From Lathyrus oleraceus (lineage: Eukaryota; Streptophyta; Magnoliopsida; Fabales; Fabaceae), in contig NC_066584.1 in assembly GCF_024323335.1 (NCBI RefSeq), forward strand, positions 430,132,319-430,196,318: 64,000 nucleotides of DNA, written 5' to 3'. Positions within the stretch are counted from its first letter, which is position 1. Every line of letters starts with the position of its first letter. A program made the position numbers and the translations under genes. Of this stretch, positions 30,884 through 42,645 are shown one piece after another. The notes beneath the pieces were generated by a model, which worked only from the letters and a program-made list of their open reading frames with translations, had not been told where the DNA came from and made no database searches.

Positions 30884-31690
30884 ATGGCTCCAAAACAACC
30901 CAGTACGGGTCTTTTCGTTGGATTGAACAAGGGTCACATCGTCACCAAGAAGGAATTGGCTCCACGTCCCTCAGCTCGCAAGGGGGTGAGTTTTTTTTCT
31001 GCGATTCGTTTTTTAAGTTTCACGATTCCACTTATTTAGATTGTTAATTGTTTTATTAGAATCATAATATCAACTAGTATAGTGATTGTATTTTGCCATC
31101 TGTAATAGTTGTTTTTATAGTTAAACCTAATTTATTGTTTTATGAATTTTGAATTTTTTGTGCACCATTGATCTATTTTATGTTTGTTTTAAAATTTTGA
31201 AGTGATAAAAATTATCCATTTTTTGTTTTCGTTTCCAGTTTATCAGATTTTTGTTAATGTTAGAGTTGCAAACTAGTAACAATCTATAATTGATTTGTTG
31301 ATGTTGTTCTTCATTTGTAAATGTATGTGAAACTAATGTAATTATTGTTTCCATCAGAAAACAAGTAAGAGAGTGCACTTTGTGAGGAACCTAATCAGGG
31401 AGGTAGCTGGATTTGCACCCTATGAGAAGCGTATCACTGAGTTGCTCAAGGTTGGGAAGGACAAGAGGGCATTGAAAGTTGCCAAGAGGAAGCTCGGAAC
31501 CCACAAGCGTGCCAAGAAGAAGAGAGAGGAGATGTCTAATGTTCTAAGGAAGATGAGGTTTGTTCTAGTTTCTTATGTTTAATTTATGTTGCTAATCATT
31601 CCTGAATTGTGTTCTGGTTGGTGATGATTTGTGCTTATTAAGCTATTTTCATTGTGCAGGGCTGGTGGAGCTGGTGATAAGAAGAAATAA
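30884..31690 (+). CDS. RPL36: 60S ribosomal protein L36 (eL36)
   Basis: Coding exons are 30884-30985, 31358-31557 and 31660-31690, all with GT-AG junctions, giving 110 residues, the normal plant length. A further intron (30739-30878) splits the 5' UTR. The protein starts [18 protein letters not shown], continues with [20 protein letters not shown] and [20 protein letters not shown], and ends AGGAGDKKK. It is strongly basic, as expected for this small component of the large cytosolic ribosomal subunit. The gene is complete and shows no damage, so it should be functional. The ATG follows directly after the leader intron. Confidence 0.97.
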
Positions 31691-34088
31691 GTCTTGTTTA
31701 CTTTTGTTATGGTTTCACTTTATGGGAGACTATGTATTTTGTTTTAATTTACTTCAATTTTCTCAAGTTTTTATGGTTAGAAGGATTGTTCTTTGTTTTA
31801 CCGAGACATATGAGTTAATCATTTTTGCAATTGAACTTGGTATAATCTTGTGTCTTCTGTGTATCATTAGATATAAGATTATTTTTATGGCTTTACATTA
31901 TGAAGTTCTGTTACCTTTGGATATCCATGTTTTCAAATTAATTTTATGTATGAATGAAGCAATTGAACTTAGTTTAATTGAGTGACAGATGAAATTATAG
32001 TTTCTTATTTTTATATTTGAAGGTTAAGTAAAATAAATGTAACATTTTTTAAACAATAATTATCTAATTCTTTTAAGAAACAATCTATAAGTGAATATGC
32101 ACACTACACACTATCGCAGTAGACTTTTCAACACATTTGCCCTTTAATATTTCAGGTTTTCACTAAATTTATTGTTGTTTTACATTAATTGGACTTATCA
32201 AGAGCAAGTGTATGGTAGAACTAATCTCGAAGAGCTTACTTTTAAATTTGTACTTCACTGTACTCTACTTTAAAAATGAGTAGATCACTTTTATCATTTG
32301 ATCTATATTTTCATAATAGCAAAGCTAGTCCATATTTTTCATTATATTTTATATTAACCAGCAATTTTGGAACTCCAGTATAATTATTTAATGCCGTACA
32401 TATATAGGTTGATGTAGCATAAATTCAACATTTTCTTACATTTATAATTTCGATGTTTGTATTCAAATAAATTGGGGAGGTTGTTGAAACCTGTATGTAG
32501 GGTTTTCTATTAGCATGTGTACGCAAAAGTCTGAATTTTTGGGGTTTTCTATTAACATGTGTATGCAAAAGTCTGATTTTTTTTTGTATCTTATGGTTAA
32601 TTGCCAATGGAGTTGATTGTTTTGCCTGCTCTTTAGGGCGAGGTTCTAGACTCTCACACTCTAATATTTCTGTTTTGCCTCTCCCTTATTATTTTTTGTG
32701 GGCTTGCCTGTTAGCTTTCCATGTCCCGTACTTATTTTTTTTAGAACCGTTAGCTTTCCATGTCCCGTCCTTATTTTTTTCAGAATGGACCTAACTTTTG
32801 GCCCTGCATCCTCAATTATTATCTCTTTGCCCTGTTTTGTATCGGGCTTTTGCGAGCCAGTCATGTCCGTTGACCACCCCTAAGTCCGAGTTTGATTGTA
32901 AATGAGTATTTAGAAAGTTTTATAAATAGTGTAGTATTTATTTTGGGTTTAACGATGATGCACGGGTCGTCATTGGTTGAGAGGGTAAAATAAATTTACA
33001 TTGTCATAACCCCTTTTCTCTTATATTTTATAAATTTTATTTTTTAATTTTATTTTGTGTTCAGACTTTGTAAAAGAGTTTTAATATTTATTATTTAGTA
33101 TTTTTTTTACTGGTGGGAGATTTTTTAAAATAGTTTCAGAAGTTTATTTTTAACATTAATTTTTTTATTGTGTATCGAGACTTTGTAATAGAGTTTCAAT
33201 AATTTTTAAAATATTTTTTATTTTTTATAAATATTTTTTTTTATTTTATGTACGGATAAGATACAAAAGAGTTTTGATAATTATTTTTTATTTTTATTTT
33301 GTATATCAGTTTTTAAAATATTTTTCAATTTTGAATTTGTTGATTGGAAGAATTTTTTTTTAAAATTTTTTTATTGGAATTTTGTAAACGAGTTTCTCAA
33401 TTTTTAAAATTAATTTTGTTTGTATATGAGAAGATTTTGTAAAAAAATTTCGGTTGTGAATATTATAAATTTTGTATTGGAAAATTTTATGAGAGATAGT
33501 CAATTTTTTTATATTCTTTAATAAATTATTTATTATTTATATGAGGATATTTTGATAAAAAGTGTTATAATGTAGGAATAGAGAAATAAATGATGAGATA
33601 AGGTTGATGCAGTAAGAATGTAATATTTTAAACTTTTTAATTTGTATATGTAAAATTTTAAACTCCAATTATTTTGATAGGGAGTAACATTTGTTCTCAA
33701 TACGGCAACAATTTGTTTTGTCACGTTGCTGAGTTGCTCTGGCGGATCCTCCCCGGCTGTACTTAAAACAGTTTCATGGAAACCAAACAAGAAAGAAACA
33801 GATATAAATGGTTTGATCAATATATTTACTGAGCTTGCTTCAAGGCAATCGAAATTTGTTCTATATGATTATTCTTCAATGTTTGTATTAGATGAGTTGA
33901 GCCATAAAAACGTTTTGAATCAAGTTTTTCCGTCTGACATCTGCTGCCATATTTTTTATGTCTAATATTAAACTTACAATTTGAGCCTTTCTCAACAAAA
34001 ATCAATTCTTTTCACCTATCTTCCTAGAGTCGACAAGAACCTAAATGATAAACAATAAGTTACAAACTGAATCTATGTACAGACACTG
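31691..34088. other. Intergenic region between eL36 and the NLP gene
   Basis: The first few hundred bases are the eL36 3' UTR, and the last part contains the NLP 3' UTR (the genes converge). Two local tandem duplications occur: a 42-bp unit with TTTTCTATTARCATGTGTA at 32500-32583 and a 38-bp unit with GTTAGCTTTCCATGTCCCGT at 32710-32783. From 32990 to 33530 the sequence is extremely T-rich on the + strand. A + strand frame at 33726-33965 resembles no known protein. Confidence 0.6.
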
Positions 34089-37000
34089 TCACTCCCCCGA
34101 ACTCTCCCAGGAGCTTCCGAGATTCGACGATACGTCATGCACCAAAACCCGGATTATCTTGCTTTCACCCGATGATCTTGAAACATACATACACTCCTGC
34201 AGGTCTGCATCACAGGCAATCAAAACCCATTCATTATCATCATCCATGTACTTGACATCAAATGTACCTATCTCAAGTTTCAGTCTTTTGGCAACTTCCT
34301 CTTTCAATTCCACAATGCCACAGTTCAAAGAGACCCTAAACCTTATGATATCTTCTCTATATGTTGCCTTGATAGTCACAGTTTTCATTTCTTTTCTAGC
34401 TGCGAAAGGCGTCACCGATTTATTAGTAGCTTCCATGCATTGTTTAGGAGCCAGATATGAACATGGAAGGTTATTCCCATAAGGTTCTGGAGCTATATCC
34501 TCCAAAATGGCCTCAGCTACGGAAGGACACAAGTTTCTCAAGTCTTTTGAACTACCTGCATCCTCTATTAGCATCCCTCCAAACGGCTCTTGAAGTTCTG
34601 CTAAGATATTGTCGGGCAAACGGTGAGCAGTTGGCGAGTTGAATGCATTAGTTGGCTGCACTCTCGACTCCGGCGATCCCCTCAACACAACATATTGATC
34701 ATTATTGGATGGAATGAATGGATCTTTTACTGTTGGAATTTCATCCTGGGGACTATCATGGCACGAACCATGAGAAGTAGGATTTATGCTATCTTCACTC
34801 GAGATACTCCTACTTCGAGTCCTTTTTCGGTCCTTGCCAAGACCATGTTTTCTTCCTTCAAGCAATTGATCTTCCAATACAATTGGTATGTTTGTTTCTT
34901 TAGGGGTATAAAGTTCATTCTCTTTCATCTGAGGCTCTGATGATCTAATGTTTAATGAAGCTTGCTGGCTGGACTTGTTCGGAGTAGAAGGGTCGAGAAA
35001 AGAACCAGCAACAGGAAGTTGATTAGCGTTGAGAGAATTCAAATCAAACGTCCCTTCAGCCCCTTGGACAGATTCAATAACACGCTTGAGCTTTGACAGC
35101 GAACGGTTAACCTTGTTGATCTTTCGAGACGGCCAACGGGATATCCCATGCTGCCTGCATATGCGCTTCATTGTAGTAGGACAAACTGTATAACAAGAAC
35201 ATATCCAAGAACTGTGTTAGAGCTACTACTTTCTTTCATGTTTCTTTAGATAAAAAGCTGCTACTAATTTTTGTTATAAAGATACAATGTGTTAAGTTTT
35301 GATAATTGTAGTAGTCTTCGTTTTGTAGTTAATCTTAGATTTTTTTGTTGTTGCAAAATCAGATATTAATCTTAGATGGATATACATTTCAAGCTAGCAG
35401 CAGACTCATAAGGATAATAGTCTGTGTAACACAGACACGTCAGACTTAAGGTGTGTCTGGATTCCGACACAGACACATGTTGTTCCATTCAATTATATCC
35501 ATTTTTAAAATTATTTTCGGGCAGTGTTGTGTTATGGCCTTTCTATGTCAGTGCTACATATATAACAATTTTATCACACTATATGTGAGGGTATGAACGT
35601 ACCGCCAAGGCTCTTTGCAGCATCTTTAAGACTCCCAGCGAAGTAACGTTGTAAAACTTCAAGACTAATTGATTTCTCAGTTTTTCCACGTTTTCTCTCT
35701 GAGGGTTTCTTTATGTTTTTATTCCCTAAAGAGGACACCGGATCAATGCTTCCAACATTTTCACCATGAATCTCTAATGGATCACGCGGTAACTCCTCCT
35801 CCTCCTCCATATTTGGCGAGGCATCGGGTATAGGTGGTGATTTAATAGATTGAGCAATTGGAATAGATTCGATTCTAAGACGGATGCCTTCATCTGTTGC
35901 TTCAATAATTTCAACTGGACCATTTTCCTCAAGTTCAACGCCAACAGCAATACTAAGACTCTGAAAATGCTGTTTCATTGTTGCCAATATAGATCCCAAG
36001 AGTGTCTTCTGTTCATGAAATTCGGTGATTGCAGGAGGCAGAAAAAACTCTAATACATAATCGTCATTTCCCGTATGAAAACTCCGCAAACAGATTGCAA
36101 AAGAGCCTGCTAACCCAAACATGAGAGCATAATGAACCAAAGGGTAATCTGTTTTGCAGAATTTTGTAATGTTTGTGCAGAAGCTCATGTTTTGGGACAA
36201 AAAAGCCCTTCCAGCAACACCTTGACCATGTTGCAAGTGATGTTCGACACACGCCTCTCGAAAACCCCATAAACGAGCATCTATAATATAGGCTGCTACC
36301 TCAGTTGTAGACATGCAAACTTGCCCCATGCAACTACCATCAAAACTCGAACAACTTTTCTTGAAACCGCCACCATGAGCCAAAACACTCCTATGCCTAC
36401 AGGGAACCCATGTTTGCGCGAGAGGTAAATTATGAGTTTCACACACAACTGTCAATATCTCCAAGATCTCGGATAACGCATTTTGACGCCCTTCATTGCA
36501 AATCTGGTTTAAAAGCATTGCCAAGTTATATCTGTGGGAACAAAATAGGTTTATGCGGCAGTATGATTAATTATGTTAGTGTAAAACTATTTTACACCGA
36601 CAATGAATTAAACTCTACAAAAATACCTGAGTGAATGGATGGTCCAAAATTTCCGAACTCCTCAAATTTACTGCCTGAAAGGAAACCAAAAGCAAGTGAT
36701 TGAGTATGTTTACAGACATCACATGGTAATCAATCACCAACATAAGAAAAACCGTAAAGCTTAGATAGTAAAGTTGAAAGAAACTCAACCTCAAGGGCTT
36801 TGCAGATTTTTTCAACCTCAGGAGCATAGTTAATCTTCAGTGAAGTCATAATCAACTCTATCACACCGATACACGACTGCAACGAAGGTTCAAACACAGG
36901 CAAAGCCAAGGTTCCACGAACGTTGTAATGTTGAGCATGATCTCGACGTGGATACTCTTTACTAGAATAATACAGAACATTAGGTGACCATTCCGGTAGT

Positions 37001-37918
37001 TTCTGCTGGAAGACTCGACCAGGAAGTCCTAGAGTTCCATCATTCTCTCCATCCACCGAAAACTTGTACATCAGGGAAGCTGTTCTATACTGATTGAGTC
37101 CATTACTATGCGGATCAAGCACAAAGGGTTGACCTGAAGTTGTAAGTTCATACCGATTACCATTCCTCACCGGCGCCCAAACCTGAGCCAGAATATTCAG
37201 TTCTGTCCATTCTTTGAAGTAGCGAAGCGCTTGTGTCATCTTTTCCTTGATTGCACAATATCCATCCAAATTTTCTATTGGTGGCATCAGCGGTGGCAAA
37301 AATGTTTTGATGTCATCGTTCTCGACTGGCTTCTCAGTTATTGAATTCGAATCACCTGAATAACAGTAGCTTTAGTTAGAAGAAATGCAGCACCTATAAA
37401 CTTCAAAAAATACATGTTTAGCAGCACCATATGGCATGGGCTAAATTATGAAACTTCATTATTAAAAAATACATAGTTCATATTACATTTTCGAATCAAA
37501 CAAAGAAAAATTGGTTGAATCAGTTCAATTTACAGTCAAATTGGGATTAGGCAAGTCCAAAAGATGATAAAAAAATTCAAAACTGAAGTCAACATAAAAC
37601 CAATCAGAAAGGAACCTAACCAAACAAAACAAAACTTAACATACAAGAGAAGATCTTGTGGCAATCAGAGAAAGCTGAAGCTGCAAGCTTGGCATGTTTG
37701 TCATCTTCTCCATCACTAAAAACCCATAGAGGAGAGGAAGGTTGATCAGAGATGGTGGAAAACAGAAAAGGTGACATAGGGTTTGAGATAAAAGACATGT
37801 GATCCAAAGGCCATGAAGTTTCTAAATCCAGATCAAAATCCATAGCACAACCATGTTCTTCTAATGATGTTTTTGTTTTGGGAGGAAAATCTTGATTTTC
37901 TTCCTCAGATTCTGACAT
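34089..37918 (-). CDS. NLP: NIN-like protein (NLP6/NLP7 type) transcription factor
   Basis: Five exons on the minus strand: 37645-37918, 36790-37355, 36627-36674, 35603-36503 and 34089-35185. All junctions are GT-AG and the phases fit, giving 961 codons plus stop, close to Arabidopsis NLP7. The N-terminal part ([67 protein letters not shown]) is the GAF-like regulatory region. The RWP-RK DNA-binding domain (about 574-640) contains [29 protein letters not shown] and [11 protein letters not shown], and the PB1 domain (about 863-950) contains [12 protein letters not shown] and [18 protein letters not shown]. Family members bind nitrate-responsive promoters and move to the nucleus on nitrate; in legumes they also restrain nodulation. 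The start MSESEE is preferred over an upstream in-frame Met at 38044 because it matches NLP7 length. Confidence 0.95.
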
Positions 37919-38649
37919 TTTTTTTCTCAAAGTGGTGTTTGTGGGTGTGATGCAAAAGTGATAAAGATTGAAACTTTGTGAAGAGCAAGCAAATGGGTTA
38001 ATTTGATGAATCCTTAGAGAGTTCAATGGTTCTTCCACTTGCAAGTTGAGACAAAAGGGTGAATAAATTATTCAATAATTAAAAAAAATGAAGAGAAAAA
38101 TATGATTAAATAATCATTTTATCCTTCCATCAGAAAAATATTAATTTTTGTGTCTACAATTTTGTACATTGGTGTTGTGGGCACCAACCAACAAAAGGAG
38201 GGGCACTTGCACTTGTCTTTGTCTATGATTATTTTATTTGTACAAAAGTTTGAAACCACTAGGGAAGAGGAAAGGAACCAAAATAGAAAAGAAAAGAAAA
38301 TTTGACTACGATTGGTGGGGAAGATTTGAAGACCAAGAAGATAATTATGTGTTATGTGGTTGTAGCAGGATATAACTGATTTGTCTGTGTTGTGCTTGTG
38401 TGCATGAAAATGCAATTTCTTTCTTGTTCTGAAAATGGGTGGTTTGAATTTAATGGTACACATGATAAGAATATGCCATGGGATGAGACCACAACTTTCT
38501 TCTATTATAATGAGATATTCTTTAAGAAATGCTTGATATTTTGCTGTAGAACATTGTTTTTCTCTTTAAGAAGATTACACAGGAATAAAAGATTGATTTG
38601 AGTAGCATAATAAAGTGGTTATAAATAGTCGTGATAATTCAAGTCACTC
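37919..38649 (-). other. NLP 5' UTR and proximal promoter
   Basis: An in-frame extension to an upstream Met (38042-38044) exists but reads like leader sequence. Beyond 38100 no gene is seen. Pyrimidine-rich tracts on the minus strand near 38060-38100 fit a plant leader. I cannot fix a TATA box or transcription start. Confidence 0.5.
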
Positions 38650-38815
38650 GGTAATTTATGATATATTGTCCTTTAAGTTAATTTAAGTTTTGCTTTAGTC
38701 CCTTAATAAAAAAACGTTACAGTTTGGTCCTTTAATATTAGTTCCGTTAATATTATTGGTCCCTTCCGTTAGTTTAACTTAAAAAACGTTAATATTTGTC
38801 AACGTGGCGTGCCAA
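38650..38815. repeat. MULE left terminal inverted repeat
   Basis: Contains GTCCTTTAA, TTTAGTCCCTTAAT, GGTCCTTTAAT and GTGGCGTGCC, matching in inverse order the blocks AAGGGACTAAA and TATGCCACATAGG of the right end. Confidence 0.65.
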
Positions 38816-40040
38816 CTATGTAATGATTCAACAAAAGGATTAAAAAAATCATTATTTAAGGGTATCATTGTATCAGACATGCTAATTATTTCTTTCTTGA
38901 TATTCAAACATGATTTCAAGAAGTGTTGGTGTGTATTTGATTTAAGTTGTGTTGATGTGTATTCTTTCTTTCTCAATCTCATCCTTTTTATTGTCTGCGT
39001 TTGAATATGCGTTAAAATCAAGGTTGTGTTGAACTTTCATTTCATCTTGTATCCGTTTATAGGGTTTTAATCTTCTCAAATGTCAAAGTTGACAAACATT
39101 GCTACGATTGGAATATCTGAGTCGGTTATTCGTAGAAACAAGAGGAGTGTTTGTTATTGCCAAGATGAATGTGTCATTTGTACTATGAGTGACATGAACA
39201 GTGTAAATTTTGAGAATTTTTTTTGGGGTTTTAGAAATTACAAAAATCATATGAATAAGGTTGTAATTTTTTCAAATGGTTAGATAACGACATTGTTGAT
39301 GGAAATGTTTTGAAGATTCAAAGACAAAAGAAGAAAATTTACAAATTGAAGAATCAGATCATCCACACTAGAGGATGATTGAAAGTGTCCATTATGGTTG
39401 GATTGTTGAACTTAGTGTTAAATGTTGTATTTGTAATAATGTATTTTTAGGTTGAAATTTTATTTGTCTATGAGTTTATGTGTCTTTCATTTGTAAAATG
39501 TATCTATCATGAAATATATCTGTCAACATTGTTATGTTTGTTGGATGCCTTTGTGTAATGAGTCTATGAGTGAAATGTATTTGTCATGATGTTATTAGTG
39601 AAATTTACTTTTGTGTCCCATGAACATAACAAAACAAATATACTTTTGTGTAATGAGTCTGTGAGTGAAATGTAATTGTCATAATTTTGGACTATGTAAC
39701 ATAACCATAACATTCCATATCATTTCAATAATAAGCCATAACCATAACAAAAATTGCATTATAAGTCATAACAAAAGTGACATTATAAGTCATAAGTCAT
39801 AAACTACAAAATAAGCATCGTAAGCCATGTGTTACAGAACATAAATTGTCATTATAAGAACCAACAAAAGTGACATTATAGTCATAAACTACAAAATAGA
39901 CACTGTAAGCTATATGTTACCGAACAAATTTTTTCATTATTAGAACCAACAAAAGTGGCATTATAAGCCATAAGTCATAAACTACAAAATAGGTCAAAAG
40001 TGATATAACTAGTACACATAAAAACAATAAAGCATAACTA

Positions 40041-41711
40041 TTAGGGTTGACTCATATCATGTTTTAGGCCTTTTTGAAGTCCCAGGTATGCAAGTGTTTT
40101 ATTGATCCATATATTCCACTTTTGTTTTGTTTTCTCCATTATATCATTCAATTTTAAATTAGGTTTCTCTCTTGCATTAGTTTGAATATTTTTGCCTAAC
40201 CATTTGGAATTAAGGAATCTAACCTTATAATCCCTACTGCATGTGTGCTTGTCCATAATTTTTCTCAATTGCCAATTGTCTTCATCTTGTAATTTTGCAC
40301 AGTATGACTCCCATGGACAACCTTTCTTACATATGACTCTCATCCTCTTATTATCAGTTTTCTTAAATTTCAGATTTCTACCTGAATGAATACCATATAT
40401 TCTAACTGCCTCTTTAAAGTCTTCCTTAGTAGCAAAATAAGTCCCTATTTTCCACTTGTAATCCTCAATTCTTTTTGGAAGCTTGAATGTTTAAAAATAA
40501 TTTTTTAAAACCTCTTCATCTTCACTATCATACTTTCGGGATAACTCATCACTATCATATTCCTCAATGTCACTCAAACCTCTAAAGCTTTCCTTTGGAA
40601 CCTTACCTTCATTCACATCATCAATTGAACTAGTACCTCCAACTGCTTCTTCCACTTCATTTTGTTTCCCTGGTCTCCCAACCTTAGCCTTCCCATTCCC
40701 TTTATATTTTCCTTTGCCCTTCCTATTTCCTTTACCTTTGCCCTTCTCTTTACCTTTAACTTTTCCTTTTCCCTTCCCTTGCCATCCTCTTTATCAACAA
40801 TAATTTCTTCACCAGTTCGTATAGAATCCTCATCACAATCCTAAAAGTTCACATTCAAAGCACCGTCATCTTCACTACCACCGCTATCTTTTTAGTTATA
40901 TTTGAGTCCCTTATCTTCATATTGGTTATAAATAAGTCCCTTTTGAACACATACCAGATAATGTGTGCCATCCAATATATCAACCTCTTGATCACATACC
41001 ATATAATCAGTGACCCTTCCAATGTAATATTCACTATTGCATCCTTAGGCATAACACCCCCTCCAAATTAACATCCAGACATGAATCTTTTTGGTCCATA
41101 CCCTCAGTGGTCCCATCCAAACTAACATCCTCACATGAAGATTCTTGGTCAACTGCATCTGTATCTTCTACACCAGTGGTCCCTCCTTCATTAAACTTGT
41201 CACCTAGATTATTCAAATCTTCAAAAGTATCAAAATCATCAAAATTTCCTTTTACACCATTATTCAAATAATCCAAGGTTTCATATTCTAAACTATTAAG
41301 AGTACCCAAATCTTCAAAAGTACCTTTCACACCATTATTCAAATCTTCCAAATTGTCTTCTTCTACACCATTGAGTCTTACAATATATTCTAGAGACAAT
41401 ATTAGCTCTTCCCCATAAATAGGATGCATGACATATAAATGCACATTCCTATTAATCAGTGCAATCAATTTCATTCTATTTTTTCATGCATCATCTTTCA
41501 ACAAAATTAGCTCATTAATATCCATTGCATCATAATACCATAAACTCTCCACTTTTGGGCACCCAAAATCCTTTAAACCATCCAGAACCTCAAAATAACT
41601 CCAGAAATCAGGATCAACTTTCTAAACCTCCCCTAACCCTTTATAACCTAATATGTTAAACTCAACAAACACACCCCCATGATGGATAGCACACTCAAGC
41701 CTATCACTCAT
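40041..41711 (-). pseudogene. MULE transposase N-terminal region, broken and truncated
   Basis: Minus-strand frames begin near 41711 with an AIHHGG-VFVEFNILGY segment like the PB1-like N-terminus of plant MULE transposases. Then come an acidic Asn/Asp-rich linker (41034-41474) and a Lys/Gly-rich stretch (about 40680-40800). The MuDR-type zinc segment is RVICKKGCPWESYCAK ... DKHTCSRDYKVRFLNSKWL (40041-40343). In-frame stops occur near 41624 and 41482, and the frame changes again near 40490. The MULE catalytic domain and SWIM finger that should follow are missing, which indicates internal deletion. Confidence 0.72.
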
Positions 41712-42104
41712 GGCCTAATCACACAAAATAATGCATAAACGAGTCTTTGAAGAAGTAAAAAACGTTAAAGGTTTACTTTTTAATATAGTAAATGCATAAT
41801 CATACCTTAGACTGAAAATGAACAATGACAAAAATAGATAAGTATTGTCTTCTTTATCGCTCCAACTATCGTCGTCTTCCTTGTTCCAAGTCTTCTTCTC
41901 CGCAGTTAGGGTTTCAAACTATGAGAGAGTTGAACAATGACCTAGGGTTCAAAATTGAAGAATTTATATAAAGACTGCTTTTGTTGGTAGGTGAAGAGTT
42001 CATAAATGATGTTTCTAAAGTTGGAATTGATATTTCATACTTTAAATTAAAATAAGTTTATTAATAATTGCAAAAATAAAAACAATATGTCATGCCAATA
42101 TTTT

Positions 42105-42270
42105 TAATATGCCACATAGGCCTCTTGTTAAGGTTTTTCAATGGAACTTAATAGAAGGGACTTGTAAGGCCAACAAAGGTGTTTTAAGGGACTAAAGTGT
42201 AATATTTTTGAATTAAGGGACTAAATAGAAACACCAAATTAAGTTAAGGGACTAAAAGATGAATTAAGCC
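42105..42270. repeat. MULE right terminal inverted repeat
   Basis: Contains three AAGGGACTAAA-type blocks and ends GATGAATTAAGCC. It is the inverted partner of the left end. Confidence 0.65.
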
Positions 42271-42424
42271 TATATTTATATAGCAATGGGATGCAAACTC
42301 AAATGTGCTACACGCTAATAAAAAAACTGATGAGTACATAATTAAAAAGTAGTGAGCAAATATACTCAACTGAATTTTGTGGATGATAATTAATTATTGC
42401 AAGTTTTAATTTTATAAAATTGAT

Positions 42425-42600
42425 TGATGTTGTAAATGTGATCCATATGAAGATGCTTAAGTTTGACAATGATAATGAGGTCTGAACCCTAGTTTTGACT
42501 TGTGTATAACAAGTGATGTTGTAAATGTGATCCATTTGAAGATGCTTAAGTCTGACAATGATAATGAGGTTTGGACACTAATTTTGACTTGTGTAGAAAA
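42425..42600. repeat. 89-bp tandem duplication
   Basis: Two adjacent copies begin at 42425 and 42514 (TGATGTTGTAAATGTGATCC and so on to TTTTGACTTGTGTA) with a handful of differences. Non-coding. Confidence 0.85.
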
Positions 42601-42645
42601 AAGTGTAGGTATAACATATATGAGATATAATGAATGATACTAGAG

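Larger units (their letters stand above)
38650..42270 (-). mobile_element. Defective Mutator-like element (MULE) upstream of NLP
   Basis: The two ends are long inverted repeats: the left GGTAATTTATGATATATTGT... TTTAGTCCCTTAAT pairs with the right ...AAGGGACTAAAAGATGAATTAAGCC, at roughly 38650-38815 and 42105-42270, with many mismatches. Between them, minus-strand frames encode the N-terminal part of a MULE transposase. The catalytic MULE domain is absent, so it cannot move on its own. A clear 9-bp target duplication is not visible, so the outer borders are approximate. Confidence 0.72.

Noticed and set aside
33726..33965. Possible small + strand gene between eL36 and NLP
   Set aside because: No recognisable domain, no splice context, and it overlaps the expected 3' region of the NLP gene.
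38392..38601. Small frame upstream of NLP
   Set aside because: Short, AT-rich, without homology; more likely promoter sequence.
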